Shown: positions 24,965 through 34,864 of the stretch, piece by piece
Layout of the letters: the number at the start of each line of letters is the position of its first letter
Numbering within the stretch: the stretch's first letter is position 1
Source of the DNA: Candidatus Methylomicrobium oryzae
GTDB lineage: Bacteria > Pseudomonadota > Gammaproteobacteria > Methylococcales > Methylomonadaceae
Reading direction: 5' to 3'
Length of the DNA stretch: 64,000 nt
Assembly: GCF_016745425.1 (NCBI RefSeq)
Contig: NZ_JAERVK010000001.1
Span: 248,001-312,000 of the forward strand
Notes under the pieces: generated by a model
Databases searched by the model: none
The model's input: the letters and a program-made list of their open reading frames with translations, nothing else
What the model was told of the DNA's origin: nothing
Translations under genes and position numbers: made by a program

Positions 24965-26914
24965 ATGCAGTTAAGGTCGACGGTATTTGTTTTATTTGCC
25001 GCGTTGGCGGGAGTCTGGGCGGGAAGCGCATCCGCAGTCAGCATTCTGGAACGCGCGGGCAATTCTTTTCGCACGGCCGCCAATAATCAGGAGTTCGTTC
25101 TGAACAAACAGAATGTGAACGCCGATCAATTCGGCCTGCTGCGTACGCACGATTTCGACGCGAAGGTCGAGGCTCAGCCTTTGGTGATCCAGGGCGGAGC
25201 GGGTGCGGACGACCTGATTATCGTGGCCACGATGAAGAATCAGGTGATCGGGATCAGCGCACGCACCAACCAGCGGCTCTATGAGGTCGATCTGGGACGC
25301 GAGGCCGATTCGGCCGACATGGATGTCTGGGGGCATACGCCGACTTGGGGAATTGCCGCTACGCCGGTCGTCGATCCGGCCACCAATACTTTATATGTAG
25401 CGGCCCTGGTACGCAAAAACGCGAACGATAACCGGTTTCGCGACTATAAAGTCTTCGCGCTGAATCCGATGAACGGCATGCAAAAGGCGCCGCCCGTGCG
25501 GATCTTCGGCCAGTCTCAGGAAGGCAACGGCTGCTGGTTCAACGATGCGGACGCGGTGTTCACCGAAAACGGCCGCACCGAGCAATACGTCTATCCCAAA
25601 TTGCGCGCAGGGCTGGCGTTGACCGGCAATAACGGGCTAGTGCTGGCGTTCGCGGCCAACGGGGAAATGTTTCAGGGCGGACGCAAAAATCCGCACGGCT
25701 TCGTAGTGGCCTACGATACGCGCGGCCTGCTGGGGCAGGCCGGTTTTTCGCGCGAGCCGGGAATATTTTGTGCGACTTCTTTCGGCGGTTGGGGTGCGGG
25801 CATCTGGCAGGCGGGCGGCGCGCCGGTCACCGAAGGCGACATGATCTATGTCGCCACCTCGAACGGCACTTCGAACAACGGTGGCGTCGATCTGGCCGAA
25901 AGCATGGTCAAGCTGAGTTTCGTGCCGAGCTCCGGCGGCAGCCGGCCGTTGCTGCAGAAGATCGACTGGTACAAGGCATTTCTCGACGAGCGGACTTCCG
26001 GCCCGGGCTGCCTCTGGCAGGATAACGCTGCCGAGGTTTCCTGCGGCCGGGCAGGGGTGGACAAGGCCGGATCGGACTGGGACTTCGGCTCGACCAGCCC
26101 GATGCTGGTTCCGGGCTCGAGTATGCTGCTGCAAGGCACCAAAGACGGCATCATCTATGCATTGAATAAAAACGATCTTGGCCAGAACGATCGTTTCAAC
26201 AAACTGATGTTCAGGCCGCCGCTGGTCGCCTCCTATTTCGGCGGTGACGTGAACGAAAACTGGGCTCGGGCGAACAAATTGAATGCCAGCATCCCGTGCC
26301 CGGGCTCCGGCGATGTCGATGACGGTACCCGCAATTGGTTCCTGCCGTGCAGCGATCTACGCCCGGAAAACAACCGGATGCACCACATTCATGCGCTGGC
26401 ATTCGCGAAGCGTGATGCAGGGCGCGGCATCGTCTACGTGTGGGGCGAGAATGCGCAGTTGAAAAGTTACAATTTTTTCACGCAGCCGGATAAATTGCCG
26501 ACTTTTCGCGCGCAGGGAACGGAGATCGCTTCGGACAATTTGCGCTCTCCCGGCGGAATGCCCGGCGGCCTGCTCGCGGTTTCCGGCCGGCCCGGAAGCG
26601 TGCCGGGGCAGCCGGACGCGCTCGATTTCGACAGTGCGATCGTTTGGGGCGTTTATGCCAAATACGGAGACGGCAACAAGAGCTTTGCCGATAGCCAGTT
26701 GATCGCATATGACGCCGCCACGATCCTGCCCGGCGGCAAATTGCGCCGGCTGTTCAGAACGGGTGATGACCATCGGGGCGGGCTCGGGCTGATGGGCAAA
26801 ATGATTCCGCCGGTCGTGGCGAACGGGCGGGTGTATGTGATGATCTACCGCCTGGAGCCCGGTACGGACCGGGTCATCGGCAGCCAGTTGAAGGTCTACG
26901 GATTGAAATCCTGA
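24965..26914 (+). CDS. Exported beta-propeller protein of unknown function (PQQ-repeat-like)
   Basis: 649 residues with a signal peptide (residues 1-24, ending ASA) and a strong AAGGAGG site before the ATG. Repeated strand pairs such as DDLIIVATMKNQVIGI, GIAATPVVDPATNTLYVA and MLLQGTKDGIIYALN resemble quinoprotein-type propeller blades. There is no clear PQQ-ligand set or heme motif, so catalysis is not indicated. A few Cys pairs (C191/C263, C341/C350 region) suggest disulphides outside the cytoplasm. Neighbours are ribosomal genes on one side and a rhodanese on the other, giving no pathway hint. A binding or scaffold role is possible. Confidence 0.6.
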   Translation: MQLRSTVFVLFAALAGVWAGSASAVSILERAGNSFRTAANNQEFVLNKQNVNADQFGLLRTHDFDAKVEAQPLVIQGGAGADDLIIVATMKNQVIGISARTNQRLYEVDLGREADSADMDVWGHTPTWGIAATPVVDPATNTLYVAALVRKNANDNRFRDYKVFALNPMNGMQKAPPVRIFGQSQEGNGCWFNDADAVFTENGRTEQYVYPKLRAGLALTGNNGLVLAFAANGEMFQGGRKNPHGFVVAYDTRGLLGQAGFSREPGIFCATSFGGWGAGIWQAGGAPVTEGDMIYVATSNGTSNNGGVDLAESMVKLSFVPSSGGSRPLLQKIDWYKAFLDERTSGPGCLWQDNAAEVSCGRAGVDKAGSDWDFGSTSPMLVPGSSMLLQGTKDGIIYALNKNDLGQNDRFNKLMFRPPLVASYFGGDVNENWARANKLNASIPCPGSGDVDDGTRNWFLPCSDLRPENNRMHHIHALAFAKRDAGRGIVYVWGENAQLKSYNFFTQPDKLPTFRAQGTEIASDNLRSPGGMPGGLLAVSGRPGSVPGQPDALDFDSAIVWGVYAKYGDGNKSFADSQLIAYDAATILPGGKLRRLFRTGDDHRGGLGLMGKMIPPVVANGRVYVMIYRLEPGTDRVIGSQLKVYGLKS

Positions 26915-26970
26915 CGTTCGAGGGCTCGGGGCGGTGTCCGCCGCCCCGGTCTTTTATTGGCTGAAGCAAT

Positions 26971-27294
26971 TCAATAACGCGGGACCGAAGTGTCGCATTG
27001 GAGCGACCAGGCATCGATCCCGCCGGACAGATTCGCAATATTCTGAAAGCCTTGGTGGGCCAAATAATTCGCGGCCTGCATACTGCGCATGCCGTGATGG
27101 CAGATCACCACGATATGCCGCTCCGGATCGAGTTCGCCGATTCGGGCGGGAATCTGCTGCAGCGGAATCAGTGTGCTGCCGGCGATGTTCGCATAGCGGT
27201 ATTCCTGGGGTTCCCTGACGTCGAGCAGAAAGAGGTCGTCGCCTTGCGCCAGACGCTCTTTTAGTTCGGTAGCCGATAGTGTCGTGATTGCCAT
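26971..27294 (-). CDS. Single-domain rhodanese-like protein
   Basis: 107 residues: one rhodanese domain with LFLLDVREPQEYRYANIAGS and the active-site loop VICHHGMRS (C65), followed by GGIDAWS. The six-residue loop after the Cys carries a His-His-Gly-Met-Arg pattern, typical of GlpE-like sulfurtransferases. It can transfer sulfane sulfur in the cytoplasm. It lies 3 bases after the aminotransferase gene, so both are likely co-transcribed. Confidence 0.92.
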   Translation of the reverse strand: MAITTLSATELKERLAQGDDLFLLDVREPQEYRYANIAGSTLIPLQQIPARIGELDPERHIVVICHHGMRSMQAANYLAHQGFQNIANLSGGIDAWSLQCDTSVPRY

Positions 27295-27297
27295 AAA

Positions 27298-28464
27298 TTA
27301 CCTTGTGTTGAGAAACCGTTCGAGGCGCCGCACAGCTTCCGCCAGTCTGTCCAGCGATGTCGTATAGGCGAAGCGCAGGGCGTGATGGGCTTCGTGCAGC
27401 CCGAAATCCTTGCCCGGCGTGACCGCGACGCCTTCGTTTTCGAGCAGGTCCAGCGCGAATTGGAAGCTGTCGTCGGTAAACTTCGCACAGCGCGCGTAGA
27501 TATAAAAAGCGCCTTCCGGCTTGATAGGGATTTCGAAGCCCAGCCGTACCAGGGCATCGTACAGGAAGTCGCGCCGTTTTTCGAATTCCCGGCGCCGGCC
27601 TTCAAGCTCGGCGAGCGTGGATTCGTCGAAGGCGGCCAATGCGGCATGCTGCGCGTCGCTCGACGTCGAAATGAAGATGTTCTGGGACAATTTCTCGGCC
27701 GCTTCGATAAACATTTCCGGTACGATCAACCAGCCGATCCGCCAGCCGGTCATTCCGAAATATTTCGAAAAACTGTTGATCACGAAAACGTCGCCGCTGA
27801 ATTCGAGCGCGGTTGCGGCTTTCTCGCCATAGATCAGACCGTGGTAAATCTCGTCCGAATAAAAACAGCCGCCGAGGCTCTGAGTTGCCTCGATCGCTTT
27901 TTGCAATTCGGCGCGCGGGATCAGCGTCCCGGTCGGATTGGAAGGCGAGGCGATTAGGGCTCCTTTCGTTGCGGCCGACCAGTGGCGTTCGATCAGTTCG
28001 GCGGTCAACTGGTAATGGCTGTCCGCATCGACCGGGACGGTACGCGTTTTGCCGTCGTAAAGCTGCACGAAATTGCTGTTGCAGGGATAGCACGGGTCGG
28101 CCATCAGGACTTCCTCGCCCGGATTCAAACTGGCGCCCAAGGCTAAAAGGAAGGCGCCGGTCGCGCCCGGCGTCACGAAGACGCGCTGTTCGGGAATGTC
28201 CACGCCGTAACTGCGCCGGTAAAACGCGGCGATCTTTTGCCGGAGCTGGGTCAAACCGGCCGCCGGCGTATATTTCACATCGCCGGTTGCGGTGTGCGCA
28301 AGCGCCGCCTTCAGAATCGTTTTCGGTGTGGTGAAGTCCGGCTCGCCGATCTCCATATGGATGACATCCCTGCCGTCGGCTTCCAGTTCCTTGGCCCGCC
28401 GTAAAAGTTCCATCACATAAAAAGGTTGTATGCCCGAAATCCGCTCCGCTACACGTAAGCTCAT
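27298..28464 (-). CDS. PLP-dependent aminotransferase, class I/II
   Basis: 388 residues from the ATG at 28464; a TTG 17 codons upstream is possible but less likely. The family marks are MEIGEPDFTTPKTI, the SPSNPTGTLIP stretch and the PLP-Lys region SFSKYFGMTGWRIGW (Lys near 230). The residues resemble aspartate-aminotransferase-like enzymes of fold type I, but donor and acceptor cannot be read from sequence. The start lies about 110 bases from the dksA start on the other strand. It ends 3 bases before the rhodanese gene. Confidence 0.92.
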   Translation of the reverse strand: MSLRVAERISGIQPFYVMELLRRAKELEADGRDVIHMEIGEPDFTTPKTILKAALAHTATGDVKYTPAAGLTQLRQKIAAFYRRSYGVDIPEQRVFVTPGATGAFLLALGASLNPGEEVLMADPCYPCNSNFVQLYDGKTRTVPVDADSHYQLTAELIERHWSAATKGALIASPSNPTGTLIPRAELQKAIEATQSLGGCFYSDEIYHGLIYGEKAATALEFSGDVFVINSFSKYFGMTGWRIGWLIVPEMFIEAAEKLSQNIFISTSSDAQHAALAAFDESTLAELEGRRREFEKRRDFLYDALVRLGFEIPIKPEGAFYIYARCAKFTDDSFQFALDLLENEGVAVTPGKDFGLHEAHHALRFAYTTSLDRLAEAVRRLERFLNTR

Positions 28465-28508
28465 GCTGTCGCCGCTCGTTCCAAAATTTGGAATGATACC
28501 AATAAATC

Positions 28509-28537
28509 TTGCCAATCCGTAACTATTCTGCTAAAAA
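28509..28537 (+). promoter_or_regulatory. Candidate sigma-70 promoter of dksA
   Basis: TTGCCA (28509-28514) with a 17-base spacer to TAAAAA (28532-28537), about 38 bases before the dksA start. The -10 element is imperfect. Confidence 0.35.
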
Positions 28538-28575
28538 TGTAGGATTTACTTAGCCTATCCCTTGGGAGTTAGTGG

Positions 28576-29010
28576 ATGATCGAAAGTTCTAAAGTTGGCG
28601 CATCACCGTTCAGTTTTACGCCCTATGTCGAGAAAGAAGGCGAAGAATACATGAGTGACGCTCAATTAAAGCATTTTGAGAGCATTCTGAGAAACTGGAA
28701 AGCCGAATTGATGAGGGAAGTGGACCGCACCGTGCACCACATGCAGGACGACGCGGCCAATTTTCCCGATCCGAACGACCGGGCGACACAGGAATCCGAA
28801 TTCAGCCTCGAACTCAGGACTCGCGACCGCGAACGCCGATTGATCAAGAAAATCGACGAAGCGCTGAAGGAAATCGAATCCGGCGGTTACGGCTATTGCG
28901 AATCCTGCGGCATCGAAATCGGCATCCGTCGCTTGGAAGCGCGTCCTACCGCAACCTTGTGCATCGATTGCAAGACTCTGGATGAGATCCGCGAAAAACA
29001 AATGGGCTGA
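28576..29010 (+). CDS. dksA: RNA polymerase-binding transcription factor DksA
   Basis: 144 residues. The coiled coil carries the acidic tip DPNDRATQE, and the zinc finger has CESC (about 114-117) and CIDC (about 135-138). DksA enters the RNA polymerase secondary channel and with ppGpp shifts promoter choice in the stringent response. An N-terminal extension of about 25 residues is as in E. coli DksA; an internal ATG at 28651 is an alternative start. gluQ follows 14 bases downstream, the E. coli gene order. Confidence 0.97.
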   Translation: MIESSKVGASPFSFTPYVEKEGEEYMSDAQLKHFESILRNWKAELMREVDRTVHHMQDDAANFPDPNDRATQESEFSLELRTRDRERRLIKKIDEALKEIESGGYGYCESCGIEIGIRRLEARPTATLCIDCKTLDEIREKQMG

Positions 29011-29024
29011 GCCTTTGCCCCGCC

Positions 29025-29945
29025 GTGGCGGGCGCTAAGCCCTACGTCGGCCGGTTTGCGCCGTCGCCGACCGGTCCGTTGCACCTTGGATCCCTCTATA
29101 CCGCGCTTGCGAGCTATCTCGATGCGCGCACCCGCCGGGGCCTCTGGCTGCTGCGCATCGACGACATCGATACCCCGCGCAATGTGCCCGGCGCGGCCGA
29201 CAGCATATTGGCCACCCTGGATGCCTACGGCCTGCATTGGGACGGGCTTGTTTACTACGAAAGCCAACATTCGGCCGACTACGAACAGGCGCTTTCCGCA
29301 CTGCAACGGGCGGGCCTTCTCTATCCCTGTACCTGCAGCCGCAAAACGCTCGCCGAACGGGCCGGCAGGCACGACATCTACCCCGGCATTTGCCGAAGCC
29401 GCACCGCTTTTCCAACCGATCGCCCTTACGCCTTGCGCGTCAAAAGCGACGGCCGCGACATTGGCTTCGATGACCGCCTGCAGGGAAGCATTCGCCAAAG
29501 CCTTGCCGAGGAGCATGGCGACTTCATCCTGAAGCGCAAGGAAGGGATCGTATCCTACCAGCTCGCTTGCGTGATCGACGACCACCTGCAAGGCGTCACC
29601 CATGTGGTCAGAGGCTTCGACCTCGTCGATTCGACCCCCAAACAGATTTACCTGCAGCAACTGCTCGGCCTGCCGACCCCTTCCTACCTGCACGTGCCGC
29701 TCATCATCGACAGCCACGGCTACAAGCTGAGCAAGCAGACGCTGGCCGAGGCTGTCACGATGCAAAATAGGTCTGCCGTGATGTTTCGGTTGCTGGAGTT
29801 ATTGAAGCAAGAGCCGCCAGTTGGGCTTAAGGAGGCTGCTTGTTCGGAAATGCTGGAGTGGGTCGTGCAAAACTGGAACCCTGAACCGTTAATAAAAACC
29901 CAGGCGATTCAGCAGGAAATGGCGGAAGCTCGTAGGTACGATTAG
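29025..29945 (+). CDS. gluQ: Glutamyl-Q tRNA(Asp) synthetase
   Basis: 306 residues from GTG. The HIGH-type motif reads HLGSLYTAL and the KMSKS-type motif KLSKQ; the zinc site CTCSRKTL is present. The protein lacks the anticodon-binding domain of GluRS, as expected. It attaches glutamate to queuosine in tRNA(Asp). It is placed directly after dksA. The last few codons (ARRYD) run into a REP-like inverted repeat at 29928-30011, an odd overlap that may have replaced the original C-terminus. Confidence 0.95.
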   Translation: MAGAKPYVGRFAPSPTGPLHLGSLYTALASYLDARTRRGLWLLRIDDIDTPRNVPGAADSILATLDAYGLHWDGLVYYESQHSADYEQALSALQRAGLLYPCTCSRKTLAERAGRHDIYPGICRSRTAFPTDRPYALRVKSDGRDIGFDDRLQGSIRQSLAEEHGDFILKRKEGIVSYQLACVIDDHLQGVTHVVRGFDLVDSTPKQIYLQQLLGLPTPSYLHVPLIIDSHGYKLSKQTLAEAVTMQNRSAVMFRLLELLKQEPPVGLKEAACSEMLEWVVQNWNPEPLIKTQAIQQEMAEARRYD

Positions 29946-30011
29946 CGTAGCGTAATCGTCGTACGCGCTCCCTATTTCCTCCGATTACGCTGACGCTAAT
30001 CGGAGCTACGA
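29928..30011. repeat. REP-like inverted repeat overlapping the gluQ stop
   Basis: Arms 29928-29958 (TCGTAGGTACGATTAGCGTA...) and 29981-30011 (CCGATTACGCTGACGCTAAT...) are inverted copies with about 80 percent match around a 22-base AT-rich loop. Confidence 0.65.
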
Positions 30012-30090
30012 CTGGTGAATAAGCTTTACGTTAAGGACCATAAGTTTCACAATTGTCTCCTATCGAAGTTTAAATAAGGATCCATCCGGT

Positions 30091-30870
30091 ATGAACTCCC
30101 GTCAAATTTCGTTATCCGCTGACCGGTCTAAAAATTCCGTTTCGCGCAGTCCCGCCCGTCTTTTCTACACGGCCGCGGCGGCCTTACTGCTAATGCTGAT
30201 GATCCTCGGCTTCCAGCACTTTTATCTGCACGGCAAGGCTTATCCGGGCCGCGAGCTCGCGCCGCCGATACGTAACTTGCTCATTCTGCACGGCATCGGC
30301 ATGTCGGCGTGGATGCTGTTGTTCCTGTTCCAGTCGCTGTTGATCGTGACCGGCAACCGCCGTATTCACCGGATGCTGGGGCGCATCGGGGCAGGGCTGG
30401 CGGCGTGTATTGTGATACTCGGCTTTCGGCTCGGGATCGAGGCGACGCTGATCAGTCCGCCCGAAGTGAGAATATGGGGATTGTCTCCCAAACAATTCAT
30501 GGTCGTCCCTATCGTCAGCATTCTGATCTTCGCCGGTTTCGTGGGCATTGGCGTATGGCAGCGGCGGCGACCGGAAGTGCATCGGCCGATGATGCTGCTG
30601 GCTTCGCTGGCCGCCATGTCGGCAGCGGTCAGCCGGATCGATGCGATCAGCGACCTTTACCGCGGAACGGTGTGGGAGCCCCTGTTCGGGCCCTTTTTCT
30701 CCACGCTGGCGATCGGGGCGCTTTTGTTTATGATCAAATGGGGGCTGACCCGTTCGTTCAGCAGGCCGTTTGCGCTGGGTTATGCCGGGCTTGTCGCCGC
30801 CAATGTCGGGATTATCCAATTGGCAACGACCTCCGCGTGGGACGAGGTGGCGAGCTATTTGCTGCGGTAA
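30091..30870 (+). CDS. Multi-spanning membrane protein, unknown function
   Basis: 259 residues with about seven hydrophobic segments. LHGIGMSAWMLLFLFQSLL and RRIHRMLGRIGAGLA are a pattern seen in DUF2306-like proteins and related small heme-associated membrane families; the histidines (H74, H104) would suit axial heme ligands, but this is inference. The N-terminal 25 residues are polar. The gene stands alone between gluQ and the convergent LOG gene; AAGGATCC lies before the ATG. Confidence 0.6.
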   Translation: MNSRQISLSADRSKNSVSRSPARLFYTAAAALLLMLMILGFQHFYLHGKAYPGRELAPPIRNLLILHGIGMSAWMLLFLFQSLLIVTGNRRIHRMLGRIGAGLAACIVILGFRLGIEATLISPPEVRIWGLSPKQFMVVPIVSILIFAGFVGIGVWQRRRPEVHRPMMLLASLAAMSAAVSRIDAISDLYRGTVWEPLFGPFFSTLAIGALLFMIKWGLTRSFSRPFALGYAGLVAANVGIIQLATTSAWDEVASYLLR

Positions 30871-30927
30871 CCGTTTGGTGTTTATTCCCTGAGTTTGTTC
30901 AGAGCGCCGGGACGTATTCCGGCTACC

Positions 30928-31518
30928 TCACGTTTCATCCTTCTCTACCCAGATTTTTACGGCTGGGGCCCGGTAATCCGCAAAGCGGTCCAGCAGCTTT
31001 TCGGGTTCGCCTTCCACGATCAGCATCGAACGGTGCGACGGACGGACGAATTGTTCCGTTACGGCATGGTCCAGAAATTCGATCAGCGGATCGTAGTAGC
31101 CTTCCGTATTGAGCAAACCGCACGGTTTGCCGTGAAAGCCGAGCTGGGCCCAGGTCCAGATCTCGAAAAGTTCCTCCAGAGTGCCGAGACCGCCGGGCAG
31201 GGCGATAAAGCCGTCGGCCAGTTCCGCCATGCGCATCTTGCGTTCGTGCATCGAGTGGGTGACATGCAGTTCCGTTAATTGATAATGCGCGACTTCCTTG
31301 CGCATCAAGGCTTCCGGAATCACGCCGACCGCCCTGCCGCCGAGCCGCAGCACATGGTCCGCCACTGCGCCCATCAGGCCGATACTCGCGCCGCCGTAGA
31401 CGAGGCCGATATCGCGGTTAACCAGCGTTTCGGCAAGCGCACGGGCCTTCTCGGCATACGCCTCCCGGCTTCCGGGGCTTGAGCCACAATAGACGCAGAT
31501 ATTTTTGAGCTGTTTCAT
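30928..31518 (-). CDS. LOG family protein (cytokinin riboside 5'-monophosphate phosphoribohydrolase-like)
   Basis: 196 residues from the ATG at 31518; the 36 codons further upstream overlap the next gene and lack homology. CVYCGSSPG, LVYGGASIGLMGAVAD and the PGGLGTLEELFE catalytic loop (about 110-121) identify the TIGR00730/LOG family. Such enzymes cleave ribose 5-phosphate from AMP or cytokinin nucleotides; in bacteria the physiological substrate is often unclear. It ends about 57 bases from the convergent membrane protein gene. The original annotation of similar proteins as lysine decarboxylase is outdated. Confidence 0.9.
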   Translation of the reverse strand: MKQLKNICVYCGSSPGSREAYAEKARALAETLVNRDIGLVYGGASIGLMGAVADHVLRLGGRAVGVIPEALMRKEVAHYQLTELHVTHSMHERKMRMAELADGFIALPGGLGTLEELFEIWTWAQLGFHGKPCGLLNTEGYYDPLIEFLDHAVTEQFVRPSHRSMLIVEGEPEKLLDRFADYRAPAVKIWVEKDET

Positions 31519-31585
31519 ATGTCCGAAGCCGTCCGATCGGGAGAAGGATGTGTTGCGGCGCTGTTGCAGCGGTGGCCGGTCTTCA

Positions 31586-32260
31586 TCAGATTTTATTTGC
31601 TTCCGAATCCGGGCGCCCGCCCGCAAGTGCGGCCAATTGCCGGTCGTGCAGCCGGTGCAGACCGATCAATGCCAGCATGGCGCCCAGCAATGCCCATGCC
31701 ATATCCGATTGTGTATCCCAAACATAGCCTTGCGTGCCGAGAAAGGCTTCGGCGGCGTCTTCGCTGAGCAGCGCCGTCCACCACTCGATCATTTCGTAAA
31801 AGGCGGCAAGCGCCAGGCAGAAGCAGACGATCATGAAGTTCATCCACGATGGCTTACGGAAAACCCGGTTGCGGATCAGGATTTCCCGCGCGACGATCGC
31901 CGGGTTGAAGCCTTGCATGAAATGGCCGAGTTTGTCGTAATTGTTGCGCTCGAAGCCGAAAATGTCTTTAAGCGTGTCGAACAGCGGGACTTCCGCGTAA
32001 GTGTAATGGCCGCCGATCATCAGGATCACGCTGTGCGCGATGATCAGCCAGTAAGCCAGCGAGGTCAGCGGAAAGCGCCGGCGAGTCGTGATAACGATGA
32101 CGATCCCGATGAAGGCGGGCAGGGTTTCGAGAATCCATGTCGGATAGTCTTTCGGACGGATGCCGGACCAGATGAAAACGGTCCAGAAGAGCGCGAGCCC
32201 GAGATAATAGAAAAAGCGAGGATGAGTGCGCATTGGCGGTGGGCGTTGGTTTTTTGCCAT
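31586..32260 (-). CDS. DUF2238 (YjdF-like) integral membrane protein
   Basis: 224 residues with about six hydrophobic segments. GGHYTYAEVPLF and the YDKLGHFMQGFNPA motif (His-containing, about 108-121), and YEMIEWW further on, are the DUF2238 marks. Function unknown. An internal ATG at 32233 is also possible; the 32260 start has a slightly worse context. The gene precedes the LOG gene in the same direction with a 67-base gap. Confidence 0.8.
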   Translation of the reverse strand: MAKNQRPPPMRTHPRFFYYLGLALFWTVFIWSGIRPKDYPTWILETLPAFIGIVIVITTRRRFPLTSLAYWLIIAHSVILMIGGHYTYAEVPLFDTLKDIFGFERNNYDKLGHFMQGFNPAIVAREILIRNRVFRKPSWMNFMIVCFCLALAAFYEMIEWWTALLSEDAAEAFLGTQGYVWDTQSDMAWALLGAMLALIGLHRLHDRQLAALAGGRPDSEANKI

Positions 32261-32480
32261 TATGGCAAAACTCCGGTGTTTTTACATGTTAAATCAATGC
32301 CGCGCGGCGAGCCGATGCCCTATATGTCTCATAAGAAAGAGAAAAAGACGAATCAGGATAGTGCTTCTGAAAACTGTTTTGGTGCATTTATTGCCCGGCG
32401 CGGAAAAAAACGCGCTTGGATATGCCGATTAGTCCGGCCAACAGCTAGACGGCATTGGTCGGACTTTCGGCCGGTCCGCA

Positions 32481-32654
32481 TCAGGACAGGAAAAGATAGA
32501 TCGCGCGACGCGCTCTTTTAATTGCTTCGTCGTCATTTTCGGCTGTCACATTGATGATCGATCTCAATTGATCTCCCAAAAATACGCGCAAGTGATAGCC
32601 GTAATCGTCGTACACTAATTCCGCGTCATTCCATTTTTCAATGATGCGTATCAT
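32481..32654 (-). CDS. Small hypothetical protein, 57 residues
   Basis: A 57-codon frame that I found by reading the minus strand. The ATG at 32654 has AAGGAG seven bases upstream, an excellent ribosome binding site. The peptide starts MIRIIEKWNDAEL, contains YDDYGYHLRVFLG and is acidic-basic mixed, ending RAIYLFLS. There is no signal peptide or membrane segment, so a small soluble protein. I do not recognise the family. It is an orphan between the DUF2238 gene and the ilvC terminator, reading the same way as both. Confidence 0.6.
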   Translation of the reverse strand: MIRIIEKWNDAELVYDDYGYHLRVFLGDQLRSIINVTAENDDEAIKRARRAIYLFLS

Positions 32655-33245
32655 AAACTCTCCTTACTAATTTCAAAACTTTGTGATGTTGAGGGGGATT
32701 AAAAATTAACAAGCAAAAAGCGAGCCATTTTATTTTTTGCTTGATTAATGCGGCTTGGTTGGGGAAGAAGTTGTTTTTCCCCTGCGAATTAATAAAATTC
32801 AGCGGTTGATTTCACCCTTTTGAAGGGTTTTCTTTCTCGGTTGCGGCCTATTATCTTTCCCGCAAGATGAATGCGTGATGAACGGGCGGCAGAGTAAAAA
32901 TGAGACACCTGTAGGGGATGAGTAGTTCATATTAGCAACTTACATCAGTTGATACAGCATAGCAGAAGTTGGAGTTATAGCCTGTCGAAAATAGTTTAAA
33001 AACTGAATATAACTATCTGGTATTAAATAGCTTTCCGAGTTGTAGATCGTTACAAAAAGCAGGTTATCCAATCCCCTCTTTGAAAAAGACGACTGCATGG
33101 AGGCAGGAGGTAGGGCAATGCAGGAGCGATTGCCGAGGGGCCGGGGGAGATTTTTTAAATAAATCCCCCTCGATCCCCCTTTTTCAAAGGGGGAGGGGGT
33201 TTTTGCGAAAGCTTAAATTTATGAGGGTGAGGTTTTTTATAGCGC
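32655..33245. other. Intergenic stretch, AT-rich with repeats
   Basis: About 590 bases. It holds a short hairpin ACCCTT/AAGGGT with a following T-rich tract near 32814-32837, GCAAAAA/TTTTTTGC near 32721-32748, and C-rich repeat copies at 33070-33087 and 33161-33200. I see no gene. Confidence 0.5.
33161..33200. repeat. C-rich dispersed palindrome, copy in the ilvC downstream region
   Basis: AATCCCCCTCGATCCCCCTT then TTTCAAAGGGGGAGGGGG. The same AATCCCCC-CCCCCTTTTTCAAAGGGGG unit recurs near 49971-50000 and 50190-50225. Confidence 0.7.
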
Positions 33246-33275
33246 AAAAAAAAGCCCGCCGAAGGGCGGGCTTTT
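33246..33275 (-). terminator. Intrinsic terminator of the ilvBHC operon
   Basis: On the minus strand the stem AAAAGCCCGCC(C)/GGCGGGCTTTT encloses a short TTC loop and is followed by eight T. It lies 22 bases after the ilvC stop. Confidence 0.9.
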
Positions 33276-33297
33276 GGGTTCGAACGGATCGGTTAGA

Positions 33298-34341
<1,044 letters not shown>

Positions 34342-34369
34342 TTAGAAAAATGAAAAACAGCCCGCGGCT

Positions 34370-34864
34370 TTACAAGTGCAGTCCGCTTTCGCCGCGCGAA
34401 ATGCCGGTCGGGCCGGAACGGACGACTTCGAGGATCGCTTCGGGCGCGATGGCGGCGATGAATGCGTCGAGTTTTTCGGAGGGGCCGGTCATCTCGACGA
34501 CGTAAGTGGTCGCCGTTACGTCGATGATTTTGCCGCGGAAAATGTCCGCGAGGCTGCGGATTTCGAGCCGGTTCAGTTCGGTTGTCCGGATCTTGATCAG
34601 CATCAGTTCGCGTTCGATGTGCGCGCCGACATCGGCCAGGTCGAGTACCTTGACCACGTCGATCAGCTTGTTCAGTTGCTTAGTGATTTGTTCGACGATG
34701 TCGTCGCTGCCGCGCGTGACGATCGTCATCCGCGAGAGGGTAGGGTCTTCGGTCGGGGCGACGGTCAAGGATTCGATATTGTAGCCGCGCGCCGAAAACA
34801 GGCCGGCGACGCGCGACAGTGCGCCGGATTCGTTTTCCATTAAAACGGAGATAATGTGTCTCAT
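34370..34864 (-). CDS. ilvH: Acetolactate synthase small (regulatory) subunit
   Basis: 164 residues. The N-terminal ACT domain (about 1-75) has ISVLMENESGALSRVAGLFSA and the C-terminal part FRGKIIDVTATTYVVEMTG. It binds valine and stabilises and feedback-regulates the large subunit. Its ATG overlaps the ilvB stop by one base. Confidence 0.97.
   Translation of the reverse strand: MRHIISVLMENESGALSRVAGLFSARGYNIESLTVAPTEDPTLSRMTIVTRGSDDIVEQITKQLNKLIDVVKVLDLADVGAHIERELMLIKIRTTELNRLEIRSLADIFRGKIIDVTATTYVVEMTGPSEKLDAFIAAIAPEAILEVVRSGPTGISRGESGLHL

Noticed and set aside
31505-32521. 338-codon plus-strand frame opposite LOG and DUF2238 genes
   Set aside because: Both opposite-strand genes carry clear family motifs; this frame does not.
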